A DNA stretch of 7,206 bases from an uncultured Lysobacter sp. (GTDB lineage Bacteria; Pseudomonadota; Gammaproteobacteria; Xanthomonadales; Xanthomonadaceae), in the NCBI GenBank assembly GCA_943913335.1, contig CALTXS010000045.1, positions 1-7,206 of the forward strand. Direction: 5' to 3'. The position numbers and the translations under genes were made by a program. Numbering within the stretch: position 1 is the stretch's first letter; each line of letters opens with the position of its first letter. Shown here piece by piece: positions 1 to 7,206 of this stretch. The notes beneath the pieces are model-generated. The model made no database searches. It worked only from the letters and a program-made list of their open reading frames with translations, and was not told the origin of the DNA.

Positions 1-63
1 CCTAAGAGCTTTTTGCTGCGCGGCGTCAGACGCCGCCGGCTCGTCAACTTGTTGCGCGCCTAG
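1..63 (+). CDS. Possible C-terminal end of a plus-strand gene cut by the window edge
   Basis: The first forward frame is open from base 1 to a TAG at 61-63 and encodes 20 residues that are strongly basic and leucine-rich (RRRR run, ending LLRA). Third codon positions are G or C in 17 of 20 codons, as expected for coding sequence in this GC-rich genome. The overlapping minus-strand frame is also open but has only 12 of 20 GC third positions and no convincing start, so the forward reading is preferred. If real, the gene converges on gap and shares the hairpin at 84-109. The product cannot be recognised. A short hairpin (20-26 with 30-36) lies inside it and has no T tract on its 3' side in either direction. 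Confidence 0.3.
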   Translation, partial: PKSFLLRGVRRRRLVNLLRA

Positions 64-75
64 TCTCCATGGTGC

Positions 76-109
76 CAAACGCACAACGGCCACCCGAAGG
101 TGGCCGTTG
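76..109 (-). terminator. Rho-independent-type terminator downstream of gap
   Basis: Bases 84-94 and 99-109 form a perfect 11-base-pair, GC-rich stem around a four-base loop. Read on the minus strand the loop is TTCG closed by a C-G pair, the very stable UUCG tetraloop. It is followed by TGCGTTTGG, only a weak U tract. It begins 34 bases after the gap stop codon, so it most likely ends the gap transcript. A short T run also lies on the plus-strand side (CGTTTGTG), so it could act in both directions if the left-edge gene is real. The poor U tract is the main doubt. Confidence 0.7.
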
Positions 110-143
110 CAGATAACGCGCGTTTGTGAAAAGGTGTCGGCGA

Positions 144-1226
<1,083 letters not shown>

Positions 1227-1245
1227 TTAAGGCTACGCTTGCACC

Positions 1246-2040
1246 ATGAGACGAATTCTTACGGTGATGTTGATCTCGATGGCGCTGCTGCCATCGTCGG
1301 GTTGGGCTTGGGGCAAACAGGGTCACCGCCTGGTGGCGGAATTGGCCCAGGAACAGCTGACGCCGCAGGCTCTGGGCCAAGTTCGCGCCCTGCTCGCCGG
1401 CGAATCCGACCCTAATCTCGGTGCCATTGCCAACTGGGCCGATGAGCTGCGCGACTCCGATCCGCAACGGTTCCGGGCCACTTCGGCCTGGCATTACATC
1501 AACATGGGCGAAGACGGCTGCGTCTATCTCCCCAAGTCACGCTGCGCCTACGGCCAGTGCATCGTCAGTGCGCTCACAAGTCAGGCCGCTCTACTGGCCG
1601 ACCCGTCGCAATCGTTGGCTACGCGTCGCGATGCGCTCAAGTTCGTGGTGCATCTGACCGGCGATGCGCATCAGCCGCTGCACGCGGGCTACGCCCACGA
1701 CAAGGGCGGCAATACAGTGCAGCTGCAGTTCAACGGCAAAGGCACCAACCTGCACCGCGTGTGGGACAGTGACATGTTGTACGACCGTCACCTCAACGAC
1801 GCGGCCTATCTCGATGTCCTGCGTCCCCTGCTCAAGACCACACCGACACTCCCCGTCCAGCATCGCAACAGCGCGTCCATGGTCGTTGCGGCCTGCAATA
1901 TCGATCTGAAACCCGCGCTCTACCCGCGCGGCGCCCAGCTGGAGCGCAGCTATATTGAGCAGTGGCGCCCGGTTGCCGAACAGCAGATCGTTTCCGCATC
2001 GAAGGAACTGGCGGAAATCCTAAACGCGATACTGCGCTGA
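1246..2040 (+). CDS. Exported S1/P1-family zinc nuclease
   Basis: Predicted periplasmic or secreted phospholipase C/P1-type nuclease that cleaves single-stranded nucleic acid to 5'-nucleotides using three zinc ions. Residues 1-21 are a Sec signal peptide (MRR, hydrophobic core, cleavage after SGWA), which leaves Trp22 as the mature N-terminal residue, the arrangement that lets Trp1 bind zinc in P1 nuclease. All nine expected ligands can be placed with family spacing: Trp22, His27, Asp66, His83, His136, Asp140, His146, His170 and Asp174 (HLTGDAHQPLH at 136-146, LHRVWDSDML at 169-178). Four cysteines (92, 100, 105, 217) could form disulfides in the periplasm. The 264-residue length is normal. 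ATG 1246 is chosen because it supplies the basic start of the signal peptide; the Shine-Dalgarno is poor. The gene is divergent from gap and its stop lies 4 bases from the stop of the opposing phosphatase-like gene. Confidence 0.95.
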   Translation: MRRILTVMLISMALLPSSGWAWGKQGHRLVAELAQEQLTPQALGQVRALLAGESDPNLGAIANWADELRDSDPQRFRATSAWHYINMGEDGCVYLPKSRCAYGQCIVSALTSQAALLADPSQSLATRRDALKFVVHLTGDAHQPLHAGYAHDKGGNTVQLQFNGKGTNLHRVWDSDMLYDRHLNDAAYLDVLRPLLKTTPTLPVQHRNSASMVVAACNIDLKPALYPRGAQLERSYIEQWRPVAEQQIVSASKELAEILNAILR

Positions 2041-2044
2041 TTGA

Positions 2045-2731
2045 CTAGCGGCTAGCGGGCTTGGCCGGCGCCACAGTAGCGGGCGCCACAGGCACACCGG
2101 TGAGCACGCTCTGCACGGTCGGCGCCAGACCGGTAAGACCGGCCTGACGACCAAAGGTCATCGCCTCGGTCACGGACATGCCGCCGCCGTAATGCGCGGC
2201 CAGAGTCAGCAGGGCCGATGCCCGATTACCCGAGGCACAGTGCACGAGCACCCCACCCTTGGCGTCCTTGAGCTGTTGCCACAGCAGTTGGGCCTTGGCG
2301 CGGGTCAAATCGTGCGGCCCGGCCACCGGGATCTCGACATAACGCAGGCCTGCGGTACGGACCTCGGCGCCTTCGTCACGAATACCGAGCTCGGATGCCG
2401 GGCGCAGATTAATCACGGTCCGCACACCGGCGTTGGCGGCATGCTCCCACGCGCTCGGCGTCGGCTGTCCGCCAACCAGCAAGGCCACAGTCGGCCGCCG
2501 CAAGTTCGGGATGTTCTGCTGCAAGCGCTGCGCCAGGGTAGATATGTTATACACCGGGTTGGCGGGCAGATAGGTGGTGACGCGCGTGGGCTCCTTGAAA
2601 GCGCCCACACGCAAATCGCTCTGATTCACCACCGGCGCATCATTTACCGGGGCGGTTTGGGCTTGTACAAGCGGCACGAAGGCCAACCCGACAGCCAAGC
2701 CCAGCCATCGCAGGGTATGGATCCGTGTCAT
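2045..2731 (-). CDS. Exported tyrosine-phosphatase-like protein (DUF442/Blh-type, CX4R loop)
   Basis: The 228-residue product has a clear Sec signal peptide (MTRIHTLRWL, hydrophobic core, cleavage after LVQA at about 24), so it should act in the periplasm. The fold is of the dual-specificity phosphatase/DUF442 (beta-lactamase-hydrolase-like) type: LLVGGQPTPSAWEHAANAGV (85-104) starts the domain, VINLRP (106-111) follows, and the phosphate-binding loop is HCASGNRAS (164-172). Cys165 and Arg170 are separated by four residues, one fewer than the CX5R of classical tyrosine phosphatases; DUF442 proteins also have this shorter loop. AGLTGL (197-202) matches the tail I recall from related proteins. 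The C-terminus is low-complexity Ala/Pro. The frame extends upstream to a TTG at 2779, but ATG 2731 gives the signal peptide and is preferred despite a weak Shine-Dalgarno. The gene is 56 bases downstream of tkt with no terminator between, so cotranscription is likely. Substrate unknown. Confidence 0.85.
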   Translation of the reverse strand: MTRIHTLRWLGLAVGLAFVPLVQAQTAPVNDAPVVNQSDLRVGAFKEPTRVTTYLPANPVYNISTLAQRLQQNIPNLRRPTVALLVGGQPTPSAWEHAANAGVRTVINLRPASELGIRDEGAEVRTAGLRYVEIPVAGPHDLTRAKAQLLWQQLKDAKGGVLVHCASGNRASALLTLAAHYGGGMSVTEAMTFGRQAGLTGLAPTVQSVLTGVPVAPATVAPAKPASR

Positions 2732-2787
2732 CCCGACATGATGCCATAGCCCTGCTGGCCGCACCTGAGCCGCACCCAAACCGGGGA

Positions 2788-4779
2788 TTAACCCAGTTGG
2801 CGCGCCGCTTCGACGACCTTGTCGGTCGTGAAGCCGAAACGCTCGAACAACTGATCGGCCGGAGCCGAAGCGCCGTAGCCGTGCATGCCGATCACGGCGC
2901 CATCCAGGCCCACGTACTGACGCCAGAACTCGGCCGTAGCGGCCTCAATGGCGACGCGCTTGCGCACCGCACGTGGCAGCACCGATTCGCGATACTCGGC
3001 CGACTGACGGTCGAACGCATCGGTAGATGGCATGGACACGACGCGCACGCCATCGCCCAGCTGTTCGGCGGCTTGCATGGCCAGTCCGACCTCGGAACCG
3101 GTGGCGATCAGAATCAGCTCCGGCGTACCGACACTGTCCTTAAGGACGTAACCACCGCGGGCGATGTCGCGCACCTGCGCATCGGAACGGGCCTGATGCG
3201 GCAGGTTCTGGCGCGAGAACACGAGGCAGGACGGGCCTTCCTCGCGGACGATGGCCTGCTGCCATGCAACCGCCGATTCGACGGCATCGCACGGACGCCA
3301 CACGTCATTGTTGGGAATGTAGCGTAGCGAGGCCAGATGCTCGATCGGCTGGTGGGTCGGGCCGTCTTCGCCCAGACCGATGGAGTCGTGGGTGTAGACG
3401 TGGATGGCCTTGGTGCCCATCAGTGCCGACATGCGCACGGCATTGCGGGCGTAGTCGCTAAAGACCAGGAAGGTCGCATCGTACGGAATGAAACCACCGT
3501 GCAGACGCAGACCGTTGCTGATCGCGGTCATGCCGAATTCGCGCACACCGTAATACACATAGTTGGCATCGCGGTCGGTGCCGTTGACGGAACGGCTGCC
3601 CTTCCACAAGGTCAGGTTGGAGTGAGCCAAGTCGGCCGAGCCGCCGATCAGTTCCGGCAGCAGCGGGGCAAAGGCTTCGATCGCCATTTGCGAGGCCTTG
3701 CGCGAAGCGACGACCGGGCCTTCGGCTTGCAGCTTGGCAATGTAGGCAGCGGAGTCCGCCGCAAAGCTAGCCGGCAGCTCGCCGCGAATGCGACGTTGCA
3801 GTTCCTCGGCTTGCTGCGGCTGGGCCGCGGCATAGGCCTGCAGCGCGGCGTTCCAGTCGGCTTCGGCTTGTGCCTGCGCCTGTGGGTTGCGCCAACCGGC
3901 GTAGATCGACTCGGGGATTTCGAACGGACCGTAGGTCCAGTTCAGTGCCTCGCGCGTCTTGGCGATTTCATCGGGGCCGAGCGGCGCACCGTGGGCGGAT
4001 TCCTTGCCGGCCTTGCCGGGCGAACCGTAACCGATCGTGGTGCGGCAGCAGATCAGCACCGGCTTGTCGCTGACTTGCAGCGCGGCCTCAATGGCGGCCT
4101 TAATGGCATCGGCATCGTGACCATCAACGCCACGGATCACTTGCCAGCCGTAGGCTTCAAAGCGAGCCGGCGTGTCATCGGTGAACCAGCCCTGCACGTC
4201 ACCGTCAATGGAGATGTGGTTATCGTCCCAGAAGGCGACCAGCTTGTTCAGACGCCAGGTCCCTGCCAGCGAGGCGGCTTCGTGGGAGATGCCTTCCATC
4301 AGGCAGCCGTCACCCAGGAACACCCAGGTACGGTGATCGACGATGGCGTGGCCTTCGACATTGAAGCGATTGGCGAGCACTTTTTCAGCCAGCGCCAGAC
4401 CGACGGCATTAGCCAGGCCTTGGCCGAGCGGACCGGTGGTCGTTTCAATGCCGTGGGTGACAAAGTTCTCGGGATGGCCCGGCGTGCGCGAGCCGAGTTG
4501 GCGGAAATTCTTGAGCTCTTCGATGGGCAGGTCGTAGCCCGTCAGGTGCAGCAGCGAGTACAGCAGCATGGAGCCGTGACCGTTGGACAGCACAAAGCGG
4601 TCGCGGTTGAACCAGTCGGGGTTGGCCGGGTTGTGCTTGAGGTAATCGGTCCACAGCACTTGCGCGATGTCCGCCATGCCCATGGGCGCACCCGGATGTC
4701 CGGAGTTGGCCTGTTGGACGGCATCAATGGAGAGGAAACGGACGGCGTTGGCCAGTTCGCGGCGGCTTGGGGTCGTCAT
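2788..4779 (-). CDS. tkt: Transketolase
   Basis: Cytoplasmic thiamine-diphosphate enzyme of the non-oxidative pentose phosphate pathway; moves two-carbon units between sugar phosphates and feeds glyceraldehyde 3-phosphate to glycolysis. The 663-residue product is full length. The N-terminal cofactor domain shows SGHPG (26-30), SNGHGS (65-70), GPLGQG (116-121) and the GDG...N motif (GDG 156-158, Asn187 in [10 protein letters not shown]). SAHGAPLG (261-268) carries a further active-site His. The pyrimidine-binding domain has VREFGM (412-417), whose Glu414 is the expected cofactor-activating acid, and [12 protein letters not shown] (471-482). The C-terminal domain is intact. ATG 4779 is chosen; a GTG at 4788 would add only VSR and has no Shine-Dalgarno, while ATG has a weak one (AAGTGAG). 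A strong hairpin sits just upstream, isolating the gene from the bat operon or forming part of its leader. Confidence 0.98.
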   Translation of the reverse strand: MTTPSRRELANAVRFLSIDAVQQANSGHPGAPMGMADIAQVLWTDYLKHNPANPDWFNRDRFVLSNGHGSMLLYSLLHLTGYDLPIEELKNFRQLGSRTPGHPENFVTHGIETTTGPLGQGLANAVGLALAEKVLANRFNVEGHAIVDHRTWVFLGDGCLMEGISHEAASLAGTWRLNKLVAFWDDNHISIDGDVQGWFTDDTPARFEAYGWQVIRGVDGHDADAIKAAIEAALQVSDKPVLICCRTTIGYGSPGKAGKESAHGAPLGPDEIAKTREALNWTYGPFEIPESIYAGWRNPQAQAQAEADWNAALQAYAAAQPQQAEELQRRIRGELPASFAADSAAYIAKLQAEGPVVASRKASQMAIEAFAPLLPELIGGSADLAHSNLTLWKGSRSVNGTDRDANYVYYGVREFGMTAISNGLRLHGGFIPYDATFLVFSDYARNAVRMSALMGTKAIHVYTHDSIGLGEDGPTHQPIEHLASLRYIPNNDVWRPCDAVESAVAWQQAIVREEGPSCLVFSRQNLPHQARSDAQVRDIARGGYVLKDSVGTPELILIATGSEVGLAMQAAEQLGDGVRVVSMPSTDAFDRQSAEYRESVLPRAVRKRVAIEAATAEFWRQYVGLDGAVIGMHGYGASAPADQLFERFGFTTDKVVEAARQLG

Positions 4780-4798
4780 ACGGCTCACTTGGGCTGCG

Positions 4799-4830
4799 GA
4801 AAGAAGAAGGGGCGCTCAAACGAGCGCCCC
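4799..4830 (-). terminator. Strong hairpin between the bat operon and tkt, probable terminator
   Basis: Bases 4809-4817 and 4822-4830 form a perfect 9-base-pair stem (GGGGCGCTC with its complement) around a four-base loop. On the minus strand it is followed by TTCTTCTTT, a U-rich tract, so it fits an intrinsic terminator ending the bat transcript 47 bases after the last bat stop codon. The plus-strand side also carries ATATTTT. Because it ends only about 20 bases before the tkt start codon, little room remains for a separate tkt promoter; it could instead be a leader hairpin or attenuator for tkt. Confidence 0.7.
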
Positions 4831-4876
4831 ATATTTTCGCACGATCACCGGACCTTGCGGGCCCTGCAGTGACGGA

Positions 4877-5209
4877 TTAGTCGGGATACAACGGCGGCAG
4901 ACCGGACCGACGTGACTCATTCGAGCGCCACTGCGGCCCATGAGCAAAGACCCGACGCAGTTCCTGCAGCGCCTGCGACTCACCGCCCCGCCCCCAGCGG
5001 GCCCGTTGCCAGTAGTCCAGCGTCTTGACCTGCTCGGCATCCGCCAGCCACGCCATCACCGTCTCCAGACCGGTCGGATTGGCAATGGCCTTGGCCTCGC
5101 CGGGTAACAGCGCAATCAGGGCCGCTTCAATGCGGCCGGCATCGCCTTCGGCAAGCGCTTGAACCCAGGACTCGGCCACGGTTCGGTCGGATCGTTTCCC
5201 CCACGGCAT
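4877..5209 (-). CDS. Stand-alone BatD C-terminal-domain-like protein (BatD stub)
   Basis: A 110-residue soluble protein with no signal peptide or membrane segment. It is alpha-helical in character (VAESWVQALAEGDAGRIEAA at 11-30), followed by Leu/Ala-rich segments, DYWQRARWGRGGESQALQEL (65-84), VFAHGPQWR (87-95) and a terminal LPPLYPD. This pattern, above all the final LPPLYP, resembles the cytoplasmic tail of gammaproteobacterial BatD ('oxygen tolerance') proteins as I recall them. Position fits too: batD normally follows batB. A full BatD is several hundred residues with a signal peptide, periplasmic domains and a membrane anchor; none of that is here. The MPWGKRSDR start is basic like residues just inside a membrane helix. 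It is coupled to batB: ATG at 5209 overlaps the batB TGA by one base, and an in-frame GTG at 5212 overlaps it by four. It could instead be an unrelated small helical protein. Confidence 0.65.
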   Translation of the reverse strand: MPWGKRSDRTVAESWVQALAEGDAGRIEAALIALLPGEAKAIANPTGLETVMAWLADAEQVKTLDYWQRARWGRGGESQALQELRRVFAHGPQWRSNESRRSGLPPLYPD

Positions 5210-6846
5210 CACAGGTCTCCCTGCGCCTGCAGGCGCCGCAGATATTCAAGATAAAACTTGGCCCGCAACAGACCGCCCGGATCGTCTTTCACTTGCGCCA
5301 GCCGCTTGCGCAGATCCTCGCGCGACTGCTGTTCCTTGGCGGTATAGGGCTTGCCGGTAAGCGGATTGATATGGTCATCGCGTCTTTGCAACTGCTTGGC
5401 CTTTTCCTTGGCCCGCTCAGCCCTGGCCTTCGCCTCCGCCTCGCGCTGTTTGCGCAGCGCCTCCTGCTGTTTGCGCAAGCGATCCGCGTCCTTCTGCGAT
5501 TGGCCCTGTTTGGTTTGCGGTGCCTTGGGCTTGTCGAAGGCATTGAGCTGCGCCTTCAACGCCGCCTCGACGATGGCCTTATTGATCTTGGCGTCGCGGT
5601 TGGCCGGATCGGCAGCCAAGGCTTGCCGGTACTGTTCGATGGCCGGTTTCAGCTGACCCGACTTGGCCAGTGCGTTGGCCTGGTTGTAGCGTGCTTGCGC
5701 GCCGGGCACACCGGCGTAGGCGCTCGCCGCTTCGGCATAGCGTCCTGCCGCGTACGCGTCATCACCGGCCTGTGCCAGACGAGCCTGGCTTTGCTCCATG
5801 GTGCTCCACCATGTAGCGCGCGGAGCGGGCGCCGGTGCCACCTGCGCCTGCGCAGCGGTCGGATTCAAATACATCGCGCCGGCCAGCAGCGCCCCCAGCA
5901 GCGGTACGTTCAAGGCCAACTGGCGACGGCGAAACGCCAACGGTGCGAGCAGCAGAATGAAAGGCAACAACCAGAACCCGTTGTCCTGGCGCACATACCC
6001 GTTGCGCACAGTCTGCAAGCCTTGCGCCAGCCGACTACCCGCTGACTTTTCCGGTCGCAGATGGTCCCAGTCGGATTGACCGGCGGGATCGACACGCGCG
6101 TACCGCCCACCGCCCGCCGACGCCACGGCCTGCAAGGCCGACTCATTCAGCGTCGCGGCGGTTCCCAGGCCCATAACCGAAACCGTGAAGCCACGTGCGC
6201 TCGCCTTGGCTGCCGCGTCTGCAGCCGCCGTGTCCGCATCGCCGGTCAACACCAGCAGTGTGCCGCCGACCTGGCCATCGCGCTGAGCCAGTTGACTGGC
6301 GTAGTCCAACGCCATGGCCAGATTGCGCCCGTTGCGCGGCATGATATCCGGCGACAGCTGATCCAGATACACCTCGACGTTCGCGGGATCCTCGGTCATT
6401 GGCGAAATGGTGAAGGGCTGATCGGCATACACAACCATCCCGACATCACCCGCCCAGTCCTTGAGCAAGCCGCGCAGTTTGGCACTGCCCAGTTCAAGCC
6501 GTGAAGGCGCCACGTCATCGCGCAGCATGTCGGTGGACAGATCCATCACCACGACCAGCGGATCGTTGCGATCCCACAGCGGCTGTTCGGATTGGCGCAC
6601 GCTAGGTCCGGCTAAGGCGAGCAACACCAGCGTCATCATCACGCTGACCCACAGGGCGGCGCCCCACCCGCGTGAACTCGCAGCAGGCTCCAGCACCGCC
6701 GGCTGCAGCTCCGGATCCACATAGCGCTCCCAGATGCCGGCCTGACCGCGCTGGCGCAGCACCAGCCACGCGCACAAAGGCACTAGCGGCAACAGAAACA
6801 ACCAGGCGGGCCGCAAGAACAGAAACGGTGCGGGATCGAAATTCAT
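5209..6846 (-). CDS. batB: BatB-type inner-membrane VWA protein fused to a BatC-like TPR domain
   Basis: A 545-residue membrane protein of the MoxR-associated bat operon. It has two N-terminal membrane helices (about 8-30 and 61-80), a von Willebrand A domain (about 95-250), a membrane helix at 291-305 and a second hydrophobic stretch (312-328) that ends in TAAQAQ like a signal peptide. After this come TPR-like helices (about 354-425: GDDAYAAGRYAEAASAYAGV, ARYNQANALAKSGQLKPAIE), a charged Lys/Gln/Glu coiled-coil-like stretch (443-490), and the family-type tail DPGGLLRAKFYLEYLRR (522-538). The MIDAS is unusual: DLSTD (102-106) instead of DxSxS, NGRN (172-175) where a Thr or Ser is expected, and LTGDAD (200-205) in place of TDG. 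The ATG at 6846 is chosen for a GGAGG five bases upstream and a 4-base overlap with the batA stop; the frame is open to 6876. It also overlaps the next gene. Confidence 0.9.
   Translation of the reverse strand: MNFDPAPFLFLRPAWLFLLPLVPLCAWLVLRQRGQAGIWERYVDPELQPAVLEPAASSRGWGAALWVSVMMTLVLLALAGPSVRQSEQPLWDRNDPLVVVMDLSTDMLRDDVAPSRLELGSAKLRGLLKDWAGDVGMVVYADQPFTISPMTEDPANVEVYLDQLSPDIMPRNGRNLAMALDYASQLAQRDGQVGGTLLVLTGDADTAAADAAAKASARGFTVSVMGLGTAATLNESALQAVASAGGGRYARVDPAGQSDWDHLRPEKSAGSRLAQGLQTVRNGYVRQDNGFWLLPFILLLAPLAFRRRQLALNVPLLGALLAGAMYLNPTAAQAQVAPAPAPRATWWSTMEQSQARLAQAGDDAYAAGRYAEAASAYAGVPGAQARYNQANALAKSGQLKPAIEQYRQALAADPANRDAKINKAIVEAALKAQLNAFDKPKAPQTKQGQSQKDADRLRKQQEALRKQREAEAKARAERAKEKAKQLQRRDDHINPLTGKPYTAKEQQSREDLRKRLAQVKDDPGGLLRAKFYLEYLRRLQAQGDL
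5217..5222 (-). promoter_or_regulatory. Ribosome binding site of the BatD-like gene, inside the batB end
   Basis: AGGGAG on the minus strand lies 7 bases before ATG 5209 and only 4 before the alternative GTG 5212. Spacing favours the ATG. The site lies within the last codons of batB, so the small gene is probably translated by coupling to batB. Its good quality argues that the stub is still expressed. Confidence 0.6.
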
Positions 6847-7206
6847 GCACGCCTCCGCTGCAGTGCATCCCAGCACAGCGCACCAAGACTCAAGGCCAAA
6901 GCCAGCGCCAACGGCCAGTAGTAAAGACTGATTACCGGACGAATCGATTTCGACTTACGGGTTATCGGCTCCAACTGCTGAATCTCGTTGTAAATCTGCG
7001 CCAGTTCCTCGGTCTTGCGGGCGCGGAATGCCTTGCCCGATGTGGCAGCAGCAAGCCGTTGCAATGCCTGTTCGTCAATGTCATCGCGCGGCATGTTGAT
7101 GGGCAGGCGGAAACCGAAGATTGTCAGCGCCGGATCGTCACCGAAGCCAACCGCATACGTTCTGACACCTAGGCGAGCAGCCAGATCGGCGGCATCGTCG
7201 GTGGTG
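6843..7206 (-). CDS. batA: BatA-type VWA membrane protein, C-terminal part only
   Basis: The frame is open from the right edge to TGA at 6845-6843, giving 120 residues; the N-terminus lies beyond the window. The visible part is the end of a von Willebrand A domain: ADLAARLGVRTYAVGFG, then a helix DEQALQRLAAATSGKAFRAR and TEELAQIYNEIQQLEP, the typical BatA/Aerotolerance ending. A C-terminal membrane helix (LYYWPLALALALSLGALCW) and a basic tail (RRRA) follow, fixing the protein in the inner membrane with its C-terminus inside. The stop overlaps the batB ATG by 4 bases (ATGA). The MIDAS motif is outside the window, so metal binding cannot be judged. BatA and BatB are thought to act as membrane partners of the MoxR AAA+ ATPase. 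Confidence 0.9.
   Translation of the reverse strand, partial: TTDDAADLAARLGVRTYAVGFGDDPALTIFGFRLPINMPRDDIDEQALQRLAAATSGKAFRARKTEELAQIYNEIQQLEPITRKSKSIRPVISLYYWPLALALALSLGALCWDALQRRRA
6852..6856 (-). promoter_or_regulatory. Ribosome binding site of batB
   Basis: GGAGG on the minus strand, five bases before ATG 6846 and inside the last codons of batA. It decides the start: the upstream in-frame start at 6876 would add ten residues ahead of the membrane-protein N-terminus. Confidence 0.75.

Noticed and set aside
20..36. 7-base-pair hairpin considered as a terminator
   Set aside because: There is no T tract on its 3' side in either direction; the T run at 10-14 is on the wrong side.
2045..2100. 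Short repeats (CTAGCGG twice, GGCGCC twice) considered as a repeat element or terminator
   Set aside because: They fall in codons of the Ala/Pro-rich C-terminus of the phosphatase-like protein and reflect low-complexity coding; no T tract follows.
3337..4872. 511-codon forward open frame opposite tkt
   Set aside because: Antisense shadow of transketolase with no signal peptide, motif or ribosome binding site. Long open frames opposite highly expressed GC-rich genes are common.
5293..6045. 250-codon forward open frame opposite batB
   Set aside because: It mirrors the Lys/Gln/Ala-rich tail of batB, giving a leucine/arginine-rich artefact. No start signal supports it.

Overview
The window looks like ordinary chromosome from a GC-rich gammaproteobacterium, most likely of the Xanthomonas/Lysobacter order (Lysobacterales). 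Three things point there: the style of the GapA sequence (judged from memory of family members), transketolase and GapA encoded close together, and a MoxR-type VWA (bat) operon beside them. The taxonomic call is an inference; there is no rRNA or other marker. I saw no tRNA, rRNA, insertion sequence, CRISPR array or phage gene. Genes are tightly packed, and no stretch longer than about 140 bases lacks a gene.

Layout from left to right. Bases 1-63 may be the tail of a plus-strand gene cut by the window edge. A hairpin with a UUCG loop (84-109) follows and probably ends the gap transcript. gap (GapA, minus strand, 144-1145) is divergent, across a 100-base intergenic region, from an exported S1/P1 nuclease (plus strand, 1246-2040). 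The nuclease converges, with only 4 bases between, on an exported CX4R-type tyrosine-phosphatase-like protein (minus strand, 2045-2731). That gene lies 56 bases downstream of transketolase tkt (minus strand, 2788-4779) and is probably cotranscribed with it. A strong hairpin with U-rich flanks (about 4799-4830) separates tkt from the bat genes. These read from the right edge as batA (3' end only), batB fused to a TPR/BatC-like region, and a 110-residue protein that looks like only the C-terminal domain of BatD. All three bat genes overlap end to start and must form one operon; moxR and a DUF58 gene would be expected beyond the right edge.

Function. tkt and gap are central carbon enzymes (non-oxidative pentose phosphate pathway and glycolysis). 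The nuclease and the phosphatase-like protein carry signal peptides and would act in the periplasm, plausibly on nucleic acid and phosphoester scavenging. The bat proteins are inner-membrane von Willebrand A proteins of the MoxR-associated chaperone/stress type. The most unusual feature is that this bat locus appears reduced or diverged: BatD lacks its periplasmic and membrane parts, and the metal-binding (MIDAS) loops of BatB are altered in all three places.
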